Positions 41,092 through 53,353 are shown, numbered from the stretch's first letter. The stretch: 64,000 bases of DNA from Akanthomyces muscarius (GCF_028009165.1 NC_079242.1:5022001-5086000), one strand, 5' to 3'. Notes: generated by a model from the sequence alone, not told the origin. Translations and numbers: made by a program.

Positions 41092-42148
41092 CTACATGGG
41101 GTTGGAAATTGCAAATAAACATCCCTTGTTCACGCTCAGTTCCACAAAATGTGCAATCAAGTTGTAGTAGAGTCCGGTTTCTTTGTGTTGGTAGGGAAAG
41201 ATAGAAAGCATGTATATTTTAAATAAAGACATCGAGCCTAGTAAATGTTCATCTTTTTCGCACATCCTAGTAGTTGCAAATACCTTGTCCACGGGCGAAT
41301 GCGGCGGGACTGAAGTTCCATTGGGCTGTGGTCTTGTTAGCTCTTTCAACATATCTGCATAAAGCTTGACCCGATGCTGCTTACTAGGAATGCTGTCCAT
41401 GGGCTGGAGATTGTCGGCAGCAAAGAAGTAGTAGTCGTCTGTGCGGAAGTCCGAGACCGAGTTGGGGGGGCAAGTGTTTTTGAATTGGGTGTAACGGTCA
41501 TCGTGCATGCTGTGGTGCCATTTGCTCACAAAGACACGGGCGTGGTTCTGATACTTCTGGCCGAGGCTGAGCTGATCGTTTCCATTGGAAAAGGTGTTCT
41601 GAATATCACCCCACTGCTTTGAGGGGTGGCTGCCATCTTGCTCAAAGATCATTCTGTTGCGGTAGAAGGTCTTGCCGCCATCATTGGAGCCCCAAACGAG
41701 AATCACCCACTCGATGTCGTGTCGGTGCCCAGTGTCCTTGGTAAAGTACACGTTGTAGGCGATACGGAACTCCGTCTGGCTGCAGCGGCGGAGGTCCCAG
41801 TAGGTAGGGAAAGAGAACAGGTGGGTATTTGCGCCATTGAAGTTGGGCTGGGCGGGGCAGTTGTGGTTCAGCTTGTGGATGTTGCAGTTGTCTTGCGCAT
41901 TTCCACCGTTTTGCTGTCCATTCACGCTGGCGGAGCTGGGGAGGCAAGTACCAGTAGGAAAGTTGAATTGACTATATAGGCGACATGGTTAAAAATGACA
42001 TCAAAGTGCTGCGACTAGAATGTAAGACGTACGGGGCTGCTGCAGAGGCTACACCTATTGCGTTGTTGTAAAACATGTTGACATCGTAGGAGTCATTAGC
42101 AAAAGCGCCAGCTGCGAGAGCGACAAAGGAGAGAAGCTTTGAGAACAT
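41092..42148 (-). CDS. NPP1-type necrosis-inducing-like protein (NLP family), secreted
   Basis: Exons 42148-42033 and 41971-41092 (donor GTACGT, acceptor ATATAG) give 331 aa. A signal peptide (residues 1-17, MFSKLLSFVALAAGAFA) is followed by a Cys-containing region and the NLP heptapeptide region GHRHDIEWVILVWG at residues 120-133, the family's cation-binding site. NLPs are secreted proteins; plant-pathogen members act on plant membranes, while many others are non-toxic or of unknown role. After about residue 245 the sequence stops resembling the usual family end, and the protein is some 80 residues longer than typical NLPs. A missed 3' intron (possible GTATTT donor near 41286) or a real extension could explain this. 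The gene converges on the NRPS and is the last gene before the RIP-decayed block. Confidence 0.85.
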
Positions 42149-42600
42149 TGGTCAAAGTAGCGTAGAGATGTATAGATGCAAGTGTAGAGCTTTTCTGAAG
42201 CTTGTTGTAATTCTGCTCAAGTGTAGAGATGTCGAACCTTTTATACGCGAGAGCGCGCGAGAAGGCTTATACAGAAAACAAGGCTGGATGAATAGTTCTT
42301 AGCCGATATCCTAGCAATCTTACGTGAGAAGTTAAAAAAACTCGGAAAAACTGGCAAGTTCTTTTGGAACCATGTCTACCAACAGAACGCTGATTAATTG
42401 GCGTATCGAGTAAGAACACGAGAATTGCACTGATATCCAATACTCGGGCCCGCCGATCCGGCAACTCACTATGGGTCAATGTGGGACAATTTGTGCTGGA
42501 GGAGTTTAGCGGTATGGGCGGCCGCAACTTCACGTTTCCACCAACCAGGGCATTTTACGCACTCTACATCCATAGTAGGAAGACACTAGCCACTTGACTA
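42149..42600. other. NLP upstream region and boundary of the AT-rich block
   Basis: Promoter and leader of the NLP gene, passing within about 450 bp into sequence that is almost entirely A and T. The change in composition near 42610-42650 is abrupt. No gene was seen. Confidence 0.5.
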
Positions 42601-42913
42601 GGTAACGACCTGACTCATAGGGGGGAAAATTACGGGAAAATATAATAGCCTAAGCGAACTAGTATTTTTATTAATAACTAAGTAGCTAGTATATTAGTTT
42701 TATACTTAGCTAAAAGTATTTCTAAATAATTTACTATTAATTATTATATATTAGTATATAAGACTATTTAGAAATATTATAAAGATTATAATATATATAA
42801 TATTAAAACCTAATTAGTAGTTAATTTTCTTTTTAAATATAAATTATTTAAAAATAAAAATTATAATAAAAACATAATTATAGAAAACTATTAACTTTTA
42901 AATTTATAAAATA

Positions 42914-45663
42914 ATATAGTTAATAAGTAAGTAGTGTAGATAAGCGAGTACACGTGCCCACACTACTTCCTACAGAAGGGTGGTATATAGCCCTATAACT
43001 ACTATAGTTATAGAGCTATATTATAAGGCGCTCTAACTTTAAATAATTATATTAAATTAAGTATAATAGATAAAAATAAACTAATTTAACTTCTAACTAT
43101 ATAAGCTACTTAATCTTTACTTTCTAATTTTTTCTCTTTTTTTACGTACAGTTTCTTATTCTTATTCCTACTTCTTCTCCTTATATTATACTTTATATTA
43201 GGCTGCCTTAAAGGCTGCCTTCTACCTCTCTTAGACTATATAATGTATAAAAGAGGTGTATAAAACTCCTCCTTTTTATAGATAATAATTCTATTATCTA
43301 TAAGCCTTATAAGCCCGGTTTTATATATTTTTAATATCTTTAAGGTAGTATAAAATCTAATTATATTAGGTAGTAATAGCTACTATACTAGTATATACCT
43401 ACTTAAGGTACTAAATAAAGTAATAATAACTCTACCTATACTATTTAATAGGTATTAATTTTTTAACTAATAATTCTATAAAGTAAAAGGTAATATTAAT
43501 AGTATATAAATTATATAGAGTTTATAGTAGTAATAAGAAATTATAGCTAAGAGGTGATAATAGTGGTATTTCTAGTACTTTATCTTTTTTAGCCGCTTAT
43601 AGGTATAATTTTCGAATTTCTTTAAGTATAATTTTAGGATTATATAAAGAAATGCTAATTTTTTAAAATACTAAAAAAATTAAGTCTATCTTTATTATAT
43701 AGAGATATATATTTTAGATAATAGTGAAGAATTTAATTTTAAAGATATTAATTAGCTTATTATATACTAGCTTATTAATAGCCTCTAAATAGTAATATTT
43801 TTAAAACAAATTTACTATATTAAGAGACTAAAAAATATAAGTTAATTATAATAGGAAGTTATAATATATAATATTTTTAGAATTTATATAATTTAGAAAT
43901 TTATATATATAGTACCTATTATAACTATTAAATAAAAGTAATTATTACTTTAAAGAGCTCTTATTTTTAGTATATTTTTTAAAGAATTTAATTTAGGTAA
44001 AGCCTACTTTATTATTTAAATAACCTTTATCTATAATAGTAACTTAAGTAGTATTTAAAAGCTTAGAAATATTATATTATTAAACTAAATACACTTTATC
44101 TTATACTATAAGATATAGTACTTTAATAAAGTCTCTTCTAACTAAGATTAACTTAATATAGCTTACTAGTTTATAGTTTAAAGGTATAGCTCTTCTTAAA
44201 GCGTTTTTTAGCTTATAGGTAATAATAGACATCCTATTAGCTATCCTAATTTAAAAACCAGTCTTATCTATATTCTATATAGTATCTAAAGTAGTTCTAT
44301 AATTATTAATAGTTTTCTAGATATCTTTAAAATAATTTTTAATAGTACTAAGATTTTTAGTATCCTACCTTACTAGATTATAAATTTTATTATATCTAAT
44401 ATTTAATTTATAGTGTTTAATAAAGTTATTAACTTAGTATATAGTAATATAGTTTAAAGTAGGATTATATAGTAATAACTACTCTTTAATTATCTAATTA
44501 GCTATATTTATTATCTATAATTTTAATACTAAAAGATTTATATTATCTATATAAATAATTATATCTAAAATTATATATTCTTTACCTTCTTCTAGCTTTA
44601 CTATATATAAATATTATAGGCGACCTAGCTAGACACTTATACTGTGTCTATATAGTACCTTATATGTTAGCCTATATATCTTTATAACTATTTAAAGTTT
44701 TACTTTAGGGTTTTAGCTAAGATAAAATAAGGTATTATTAATACGTTCCTCTTAATCTTAATCAAATCTATTTATTAGGGTAGAAGTTACGTGTTATTAA
44801 AGATAGAATGTGGAAAAAGTGGCTGTAGGGCTATAGTGGTTATAGGGCTATATAGCACCCTTCCGTAGGAAGTGGTGCGGGCACGTGTAATACACCTCTA
44901 CTAACCTTTTAACCTTTAATTATTAGTAATTTAACTATAATATAGTTTATAGGTGAGTAAACTATATAGGCGAGTAGGCTACCTTATATAACCTTATATT
45001 CTAGAATATATTAGAATAAAGGAATAAAATTTCTAATTAATAAAGACTACTTAAAATCCTCTAAAAAGGGAATATCTATTACCTTTCTATATATCCTACA
45101 ATTATAGCTAATTTCACTATACTTTTTAAAGTACTAATAGTATATTTTATCCTATCTTAGCTAATTAGGATTTTTAGAGTTAGTTTTATAATACTAGGAA
45201 TATAAATACTAAAGAAAAGCTATACACCTACTTATAGAATACTCTATATACTCTAATATTAAGGTATTACTTTTATAAGGGTAATATATTAAGTATTAGT
45301 ATAATAGAGTGTGTTTTTAAGTAATTAATTATAATCTTTAAGAATTAAGTTAATTTAGGTTAAGTTATTTTATATAGGTTAAAATTAGTAAGTTTTTTTA
45401 AATTAAGTATAAAGTTATATTATATTTAGCTATTATATTAGTTATAGATAGTTATTTAAGGTATATTATAGATTAATATAACTTTTTTATAACTTAATTT
45501 TAAGTCTTTTTTAAAAGCTTTAAGTGTAAAAATAATACCTACCTCTTTTAAAAGGATTTTTATAAATTATTATTAAGTAATAGAAGTGTTAAAATAAAGG
45601 GTGTTAAAAACTAGGTAGAGTAGATAACTTACTTATTTAGGCGACTTACTTATTAACTATATT
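42914..45663 (-). mobile_element. Nested inverted-repeat DNA transposon(s), Fot1/pogo-like, RIP-inactivated
   Basis: The outer inverted repeats start ATATAGTTAATAAGTAAG at 42914 and end with its complement at 45663. A second, better matched inverted pair lies inside: 42951-43020 (CACGTGCCCACACTACTTCC...) and 44819-44889 (complement). On the minus strand near 44280-44243 a frame reads NIDKTGF, then a TAA, then IRIANRM. This is the pogo/Fot1 DDE transposase block (MDETGF-x-IG) after Glu-to-Lys and Gln-to-stop RIP changes. The 1.94-kb spacing of the inner repeats matches a Fot1-size element. The outer pair may be a second element or subterminal repeats. Confidence 0.65.
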
Positions 45664-46008
45664 AAGTAATATAAAAATATTATTATTCTTAATATAGTAT
45701 ATTTTATTTTTATTTTTCTTAAAAAGTAAAGTAAAGTTAGTTTTTCTTTAAATCTTCTAGTATTTAAAATTAGTTTCTAAATAAGGTTTATAATTAATAT
45801 TAGTATTATAATATAAAAACGATTTATACTTAAGTTTTCTATAAGTATTATATATAGTTATTATATAAGTATAATACTTAAAGAATATAGTATATATTTA
45901 GTATATAAAGTTAAATACTTAAATAAAGTAAAGTAGTTTTATTACTTTATATAGAAATATTATTTTCTATTAAAGAAAACTAATAAATTAATATAGTTAA
46001 GTTAGATA

Positions 46009-46762
46009 ATGTGGTTAATAAGTGAGTCGCCTAGATAAGCGAGTCGCCCGGTTTTCCCTATATATTTCCTAAATCTAGAATAACTTTATTATAGTAGGGC
46101 TAAAATAGCTAGTCTCTTTTAATATTAGATATAAAACTATTAAATTACCTATATATTTAAGAATAATATTTTATATTAATTATTTAAATTTAAATAACTA
46201 ATTTAATAGTAATTAGATTTAATTCTTTCTTAAACTCTTTTTAAAATTAATTATATTTTAGTCTCTTTAAAAATAGAATATCTTTTTAATATATAGTATA
46301 CTATAATAATAAGAATAGATATAAAGGCTTAAGAAAAAATATCGTTAATCTTTTTAATAAGTTAAATAAGAAAAATAAAGAATAAAAGAAAATTTCTTAT
46401 TTTTAATATAACTTATTAAAAGGATTAATTATATTTATCTATTAAGTCTTACTAGCTATATATAGTTTCATTAAAGCTCTCTATTAAGTCTTATAGTTAT
46501 ATATATAAAGACTATAAAGTTATTAAATTTAAAGAGAATTTAGAAAAGAATTAAATCTAATATATATTATTTAATATAATATATAATTACTATTTATCTT
46601 TAATTATTACTATTTTACTATAAATAGTTTAATAACTTAATATACTATATCTAAAAGCCTAGCTATTTTAGCTTTACTCTTATAGAGTTATTTTAACTTT
46701 AGTAAATAAGTGGGGCAAAACGGGCGACTCGCTTATCTAGGCGACTCGCTTATTAACCATAT
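46009..46762. mobile_element. 754-bp inverted-repeat element (MITE-like)
   Basis: Terminal inverted repeats of about 50 bp: left 46009-46058, right 46712-46762. Each contains a doubled 15-mer (AATAAGTGAGTCGCC then GATAAGCGAGTCGCC) followed by CGG/CGTTTT(C/G)CCC. The interior is AT-rich with no recognisable protein. The outer repeats of the 42914-45663 element resemble these, so this is probably a non-autonomous relative. Confidence 0.75.
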
Positions 46763-47634
46763 TATATTAAATATATTAATATTTCTATAATTAATTTAAA
46801 GTTTCTTTCTTTTATAAATAGAGTACTAACTAAGGTGCTTTTAAGTTCTAATATTATTAAGATATAATTAAATACTCTCTAAATATCTAATCTAGTAAAT
46901 ATAGGTTTATTATTTTTATTAGATACTAATTAGATTTTAAATTCCTAGTCTTTATTTAAGCTAGTATTATCTATTAAGTAGTATTTATTTACTTTTAAGT
47001 ATTATTCTATATTAGAGATATATATTTTACTATTTACTATATTTAGATTATAAGTAAATAAGTCTTTATAGTTAGCTATATAAAGCTTTTATTCTTCTCT
47101 AATAAGCTTTTATTATTTCTTAAAAGTTTAGTATTTATTTATAAAGTATTTAATTTTATTATAATTATAATATTTCCCTTTTTTTATATATATATAATTA
47201 AGTTCTATTAGTTTAATATAATATTTATATATAGTAAAAGCTTTTTAGGATTTACTTATATTAGGTTTATTAAACTTTATATAGTTATTATATTTTTATT
47301 TACTTATTATTTCTTAATATTATTTATATAACTAGTTATTTATTTTTATAACTATTTTAATAAAAGTATTAAATAGTTTAAGTTATTTTTTTAATAAATA
47401 TTATTTTTAACTTTTTTTTTAAGATCTTAATAGAAGATTTTAATTAAAACTTTCTATTTCTAATTAAGTTTAGTTATAATTTATTTAAACTCTCTTATAT
47501 AATAAGTAGTAGATTTAGTTTATTAAAGATAGATAAGCTATTAAATAGCTTTTTTATATTTATTAGGATTTCTAAATATATTAAAAAGTTAATTTTTAAA
47601 AGTTTTATATTTATAAAGGTACTAGGCTTTAGCC

Positions 47635-47850
47635 CACTATTATGACTAAGATGGCACGGGTTAAGCGTCAGCCGGCCGAGCTCAGGGTCGACTTCGCTAA
47701 GACCCCGGCTAAACTCCGTACTAACTCCGTATAAAACCTAGACCACTACGAAACGGGAAGGGCTCGCTGTCTTCCCGTTTCTTCTCCTTCTTCTCCTTAA
47801 GAGAGTTAATAACAATTATAACGCCTATTCGCAGACGCCCTAGGGCTAGT
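47635..47850. other. GC-normal island inside decayed block, possible LTR or late insertion
   Basis: About 200 bp of ordinary base composition containing GGGTTAAGCGTCAGCCGGCC, a TATA-like GTATAAAACC and a TTCCCGTTTCTTC pyrimidine run, surrounded by AT-rich decayed DNA. The TATA-like box and pyrimidine run would fit an LTR. I could not define termini or target duplications. Confidence 0.4.
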
Positions 47851-48359
47851 CTATAATAATATTTTAAGAAAATATAAATAATATTTATATTAGTTTTAAT
47901 ACTATACTTTAAATATACTTATAATATAAATTCTTATTATTTTATAGCTTTTCTAATTAAAAGGTTACTAATATAAAGGATTTTATTTTTAATAGTATTA
48001 AGTGTTTTATTATTAACCTAAAAATAAGTTTAAATTTAAATAAGGAAACTCTTTATATCTTTTTTATAACTATTAAATAGTTTAGATTTAAAGAACTTAA
48101 GTTTATTTACTTAAGCCTTTTTAGATATTCTAAATATAATAATCTAACTTTTATATTATTTTATAGTTTTATAAAAGGTATTAGTTTAAATAAAATAGTT
48201 TTAGTTTAAGTTACTAGATTTCTATTTTAAAGTTAGTTATATTTTTACTTTTAATAGATATATTAGCTATTTAAGGTTTTAAAGTAACCTACTAAATAAG
48301 ATTAATTAAAATATAATAATAACTTATTTATTAAATTATAATAAGTCTATTTCTTAAAA

Positions 48360-48808
48360 AGTAAGTTAAGCTAAAATTATTAGGTAATATATTCTTAAAT
48401 AATAGGTAATAAATAGTTATTAAGAGTAAAACCCTTAATAGTAAAACTATTACTTAGATTAATTAATAAAGATCTAAACTACCTAGCTACTAGAATATCT
48501 CCTCTTTAAGTACTTATCTATCTCTCTATTATATTCCTTAGTATACTATACTTACTAGTAATTATAATATATACTACTTATTATACTTACTTATAGGCGA
48601 GGTGATTAGTCATGTGACTATCTGTCCTAATCAGGCAATCTATATACGCCCGTAGGGCCGCTGCCTTAGGCCGCTCCTACGCCCGCTTCTGTTCTTTCTT
48701 CGTTCATAACACACGTATTCTGATCAGGCGGAGTGCAGGCGCCTTCGTCCAGGCCGTCAGCCCAGCCGCCCTAGGCCGCCTCTATGTTACTTTTCGTCGT
48801 TCGTAACA
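48360..48808 (-). mobile_element. Reverse-strand LTR retroelement head(s)
   Basis: Read on the minus strand, two LTR-like starts occur 97 bp apart: TGTTACGAACGACG at 48808 and TGTTATGAACGAAG at 48711. Each is followed by GC-rich blocks (GCGGCCTA, GGCGCC). The sequence continuing to about 48360 (TTTAGATCTTTATTAATTAA..., ATAGTTTTACTATTAA) matches the sequence after the LTR heads at 55038 and 62666. So the same family is present in inverse orientation, one copy probably inserted beside or into another. Confidence 0.65.
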
Positions 48809-48830
48809 CCTAGCTTATAGTAGCTATAAG

Positions 48831-49885
48831 GTTATAGTAAGAGGTTTTAGAAAAAGCTTCTTATTAAGAATATTACCTTTATCTTTATAGCTAGTTATTA
48901 GCGCTACCTCTAGTTAGGTTAGTAGTAGTATCGTTTCTAGTAAGTATCCTTATAAGTATCTCCTAGCCTATTAGTATTAAGCTTATAGCTTCCCTTTTAT
49001 AAGTCTATTAAGGTGTCTTTATTAGCTTTCTATTTAGGTTATAACTAAGACTTAGTCTTATATCTTGGCTAACCGGTGTTATTAGGGGCAACTGCGGGGG
49101 CTCTAGGACGGAGATGCGTCATTAGCGGTCGGCCGTAGCTCCGCCGAAGCCGTCTCGTTTGGCCTGTTGGAACAGCTAGTAGTTCCGCCGGCTGAGCCCT
49201 AGACATGCATATGCATACAAATTCATGTCCACCTACGATTGGGCTATTACTGGTAGCCACAAAATGGTGACCTGGAACAGCGGTTGGTGAAGGGGCAGCG
49301 AACAAGTTAAACTCCGGCCCACCTAACCGATTAGGCTGGGCCTATGGCGGGTGTCTTGATTATGGCAAGCCGGTATTGCCACCTAGACGCCCTCTGTCAC
49401 GCAGGCATGGCAATTATTATTAATTTGCGAACGTAAGGCAATCTACTGCAATTTCACTTTTACGCGCGTATTACCATAATGCTCGGACGCGTGCAAGCCG
49501 ACTTGAGGGCTCTGAAGGACTGGCACGGTGGTGTACTATGGTCGGCTGGCTGGAATAAGTTTGGGAACGGTGCCCCTTTCGGGCGATTTACGACGCCTCT
49601 CGTGCAGTAGAAGCCAATTTGGTGGAAAAGGGCCCGTTATGAGAGGGATCCGAACAGGGGTGGCCGGGGAGTAATGCTTAGGTGAAAAACGGGAACAGGG
49701 CCTGTTCCAGTAACTACTGACTGAGTAGGTTTGACAGGATAAGCGATAGGATCAACCATTTTATTAGACTAAGCGCCTCAAGCTTAGCAACTATATAGGG
49801 AAAAACCTATCTAATAGGAGAGAAAAAGCCCTATATGAAAAAAGTCTAAATACAGCTTTTAGGGAAGTCTAATAGGAAGATTATC
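48831..49885. other. Transition from decayed block to gene island
   Basis: AT-rich remnants up to about 49050, then normal-composition sequence without a credible gene. A 78-codon open frame (49069-49305) has no coding character. It includes the 3' region of the secreted-protein gene that ends at 49886. Confidence 0.4.
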
Positions 49886-50241
49886 CTACTTTAAATCCTC
49901 CCCTGACTGGATACAAAAATCAGACTTTCCTGCTGGGGCTTCATGACATCTACCACACGTCTCAGCGAATGCGATTTCATAGTCGTCCACACAATCGAAA
50001 AGCGAATCGACCCTGTTATGCTCTGTCGTAGTCACGTGGGCATCTACGAGAGCTTGGACGATATTAGGTTCCCAGCCCTCTTTGCTCTCTACATACCATA
50101 AGCATCTCTACCACCTATATTCGGCTGTTTGCACTTACTCATCTTGCGGAGTGTCCGTCCGCAATAACTCAAGCCAGGACTGCACGGTGAGGCAACGACA
50201 ACCGCCGCCGTAGTAGCCATCAAGAAAGAACCCAGCTTCAT
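49886..50241 (-). CDS. Small secreted cysteine-rich protein
   Basis: Exons 50241-50139 and 50088-49886 (donor GTAAGT; acceptor TATGTAG) give 101 aa. A signal peptide (about residues 1-18, MKLGSFLMATTAAVVVAS) precedes PCSPGLSYCGRTL. The second exon carries NIVQALVDAH, a Cys in DSLFDCVDDYEIAF, then ETCGRCHE and KSDFC. The order CSPGL-x-YCG, a helix, LF-x-C, F-x-x-x-C-x-x-x-C/CHE, G-x-SD-x-C is that of a small secreted protein type I recall from many ascomycetes, with no assigned function. The two introns-exon phases fit (1 nt carried over). It lies in a gene island between two transposon blocks, a typical setting for fast-evolving secreted proteins. Confidence 0.82.
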
Positions 50242-52165
50242 GGCGAACCAGGATTTAGTAAAGGACAAAGAGGACCTTACTAGTGGAACAGAAATTTTGG
50301 GGTGCAGTAGTTGCTGGGTTTTGTTAACCAGGTTCGTCAACGGCACTCGAGCCGGACATTCTTATTTATACCCCGACGCTTATGGTGAAGATATGCTTAA
50401 CTGCGGCACTGAGACATATTATCAAAGCTGATAGCTGAAAGTAAGACCGTGGATGTAAAAATGTGTTGTAATTGTTTCAACCATTAGGAGCCTTATCCAA
50501 GTAGTAGCTTCCGAGTGACAAGGAATATGCAGGCATATTTTGTTCTACAACCTATAAACTTTCACATTGGATCAACACGATCGACGTGACTAGCGCTAGT
50601 CTAGTTGCTGTGTCTCGGTTGCGTGCCGTGTCTCGGCTGCTTGCCCACACAGCTATCCGCGCATTTGCGATTGCAGAGTTACACTTCGCAGAGTTTTCTG
50701 GATGTAAAAGAAATTCGTCTACTGTGGGACAAAACTAACAAAAAGTCCTTATTATGAGCAGCATTCGTCAGCATAATGGCTCATATGTTTTCCCACATTC
50801 GCATTTATGCTGTGTTGTTATCAGCATAAAGCACTGGCTGCCCGCGATCCAGCCAGCCTGCCAAATCACAATATTCAGCGGTTCATCCACCCGAGTTCAC
50901 CCGATACATTGACCCCACTTCATTTGCTGGAAATTGTTCCAGACTGAGCATAGTCTGGAGAAAATGCGTGGTACTGCTGTCAGCCTGACCTGTGCTCAGT
51001 TCAGCTCGTTCTACGAAGGCTGGACTATGAACATGTCTGAGGTGCTGGCAAGTGAAGGATTTCCGGTCGACGCAATGCACTGTCTTGGCGCATAGTGCGG
51101 GCTGAAGCATGAGTGACAACATTATTGCGTTGTGTTTCTTGACTACCTAAGAACGCGATTTCGGCCGGGCCAGGGTCGTCGGGATCGCCCTCGAGCGAAA
51201 CACCGTAAGGCTTTCAGAGAAGCTCATGGACTAGGAAATTAAGTGCATTGGGAGATATTCTGATCAAGGACTAACCCTAGAGGGGCGGGATATAACCTCA
51301 CAAAACAGCTATGGCAAACTACAAATAGGAGGAGGCTCGTCCAGCTGCTGCTTTGCTACAGTGTCTTGCGGCAAACGTGCAGAGATAAAAGGTTCGACGT
51401 AAGGACGTATCCAGACCTGACTTATTTGGTTGGTCATGTTTAGGTGCTATACAATCTACTTTCCCCGAAACTCTTAGGATGTGTCTAACGAGCTATAGGC
51501 AGAGATACATGGGAAGACATTACAGGGAGGACATGCAGCGGTTAAAGGCAATTCATGCTAACTGAAACCTAGCATCTGAATGAAAAAGCGGTGGCAACGT
51601 TACTATAGGGAGGGCGCATGGTCTCAAATGGGCGAACGCGATGGCGCCAACCGAGCCCAACGAGATTGAGAGACAAGGACATCATAAACTAACCCATCTA
51701 CCGAATACTTCTATCAGATTGACCTCATAACGCATCAAAGTGGCGTGCCTGAGGCTACCTGCCGCGAAAGACTCGATAAGAATAAATATATCTCCAGGTA
51801 CAATAGCCGCTGTGCTTCGCCCGCTTTGCAGGCCCACTCCCCCGCGCCCTTGGTGAGACATGAATAAGCTAGGGGGCCAAGACAACATTCTGCCCAAACA
51901 TGGCAGGGATGCTGCAACACGACTATTGCCTTAGTTGGCGAATTGTAGGCAATGGCCGCCTGTGAGTTACTGGACCTTTGACTGAGACCTTTTGTCACCG
52001 CCCGGTGTAGCAGTACCTGTGACTCACTGGTGCTAGAAATTAGACCAAGCCTAGAATATATAATTCCGACTTTTCCAGTCTCCCAGAGTTGCCTATGATC
52101 ATTTTCCGCAGAAGGCAATTCACTCTTGAGACTCCCTTCATCTTGTTTTGTTTTAGCCCACCACC
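50242..52165. other. 1.9-kb intergenic region in the gene island
   Basis: Divergent upstream regions of the small secreted protein (-) and the beta-propeller-like gene (+). It has ordinary composition with only short open frames on both strands; no repeat or RNA gene was recognised. Confidence 0.35.
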
Positions 52166-53353
52166 ATGGGAAAAAACTCATCCATTGTAGCTTTCCTCGC
52201 TACACTTGATCTGCTGTGTCCAATCCAGGCCCGTCAGCTGCCGCTTGGCTCAAAATCCGACGCAATCGGCAGCATTGGCCCATCCCCTATCCCAAGAATC
52301 CTTACCAACATCCGAGGCACTGACACCACTCGACCTGAAATCAGGATTCTGGATGCCAGAGGCGGTGAGATCATGTGGAGCTGGAATTCTGATGTGGACC
52401 TTCATTTTACCGGCGGTATCTCCAAGTCATTACGGAAGTGCATTACGGAAAACGTCAGCGCCACTGATGCCAAGCAGTCGCCGAGCGGCGACCTCATAGC
52501 CGCGATATACGGAAATTCGATCATTGTTGTTCAGCACTTGCCAGAGACCTCTAGTGATAGAAGGGTTGTCTGGGCAGTGTGCGCTGATTCTGGCCTACTT
52601 GCGCATTCCCATACGCTAGAATTCCTGCCAGATGGTCTACTTGCAACCGCCACTTCGGGTCAAAGCCAAAAAGACGGGCTCTTGATATTCAACATCAGCA
52701 CCGGTTTACAAGATGAGCCCAAACCAGTCCAATCCATAAGCGGCTACCCAGATATACACGCTTTGGTTTGGGAACCCGCAACAAGCCTCCTGTGGGCGGC
52801 CGGAGCCAATGCATCTATTGACGACGCTGCGACTTCCTCCGGACTGATACGAGGATATCAGTATCAACGTCCCGGCACACACGCTTCGCCACTTCATACA
52901 ACGCCAGTTTATGAATGGATCATGCCTCATCCCACTCAAATTTTTACTGAGTGGTCCGGTGTCGGCGCGTATGAGGCGGAATGGGATGGTCCGCACGACC
53001 TGATCTCCGTCCCTGGACAAGACGCTTTCCTAGTCCCAACAGACACGGACTTGTATTATTTGAACAGGACTACTGGCGAGTTCCGAGTGGGCAGCAGCGT
53101 GGCTAAAACCTACCTTCCCTCTTTTCGGCCTGTCGGCAATCGGAGCGGGGTGAATCGGCAGGGTCATCCAGAAGAGCTACCCCGGTCGGATCTCAAAAGT
53201 ATTAGTTTTGGAATAGATGGGGCGGTGGTTTATGTGCAGGCCAGGTGGCGAGCCTTTTTTGGAAATTTTATCAACGTTTTGGACGAGAGAGGCTGGCGTT
53301 ATGTTCGTTCTCGGGGGCAAATTTACCGGGCACGATGGTTGCGACCTACCTAG
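52166..53353 (+). CDS. Secreted beta-propeller-like protein, function unknown
   Basis: Single exon, 395 aa; ATG 52166 has an ideal context (CCACCATGG). A signal peptide is likely (SSIVAFLATLDLLCPIQA, cleavage near residue 22). The rest is a chain of beta-strand blades with recurring strand-turn pairs: RILDARGGEIMWSWNSD, SPSGDLIAAIYGNSIIVV, TLEFLPDGLLATATS, HALVWEPATSLLWAAGA, HDLISVPGQDAFLVPT and LKSISFGIDGAVVYVQA. The pattern 'D-G-x-hydrophobic strand' plus 'H-x-hydrophobic-x-x-W/V' suits a six- or seven-bladed propeller and resembles DUF6528-type proteins; that name is tentative. No catalytic motif was seen. Two Cys (about residues 91 and 135) could pair. Confidence 0.8.
   Translation: MGKNSSIVAFLATLDLLCPIQARQLPLGSKSDAIGSIGPSPIPRILTNIRGTDTTRPEIRILDARGGEIMWSWNSDVDLHFTGGISKSLRKCITENVSATDAKQSPSGDLIAAIYGNSIIVVQHLPETSSDRRVVWAVCADSGLLAHSHTLEFLPDGLLATATSGQSQKDGLLIFNISTGLQDEPKPVQSISGYPDIHALVWEPATSLLWAAGANASIDDAATSSGLIRGYQYQRPGTHASPLHTTPVYEWIMPHPTQIFTEWSGVGAYEAEWDGPHDLISVPGQDAFLVPTDTDLYYLNRTTGEFRVGSSVAKTYLPSFRPVGNRSGVNRQGHPEELPRSDLKSISFGIDGAVVYVQARWRAFFGNFINVLDERGWRYVRSRGQIYRARWLRPT

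Larger units (their letters stand above)
42610..48830. mobile_element. RIP-decayed transposon block 1
   Basis: About 6.2 kb of extremely AT-rich DNA with no long open frame. It contains at least a Fot1/pogo-like DNA transposon, a 754-bp inverted-repeat element and a reverse-strand LTR retroelement, listed separately. Remnant motifs differ from intact family motifs by G-to-A or C-to-T changes only (for example Gln codon to TAA, Glu to Lys), which is the RIP signature. A few short islands of normal GC content remain near 47640-47840 and 48600-48830. Confidence 0.85.

Noticed and set aside
41374..41979. Plus-strand open frames opposite the NLP gene
   Set aside because: They are complements of the conserved NLP coding sequence, which has a signal peptide, an intron and the family motif.
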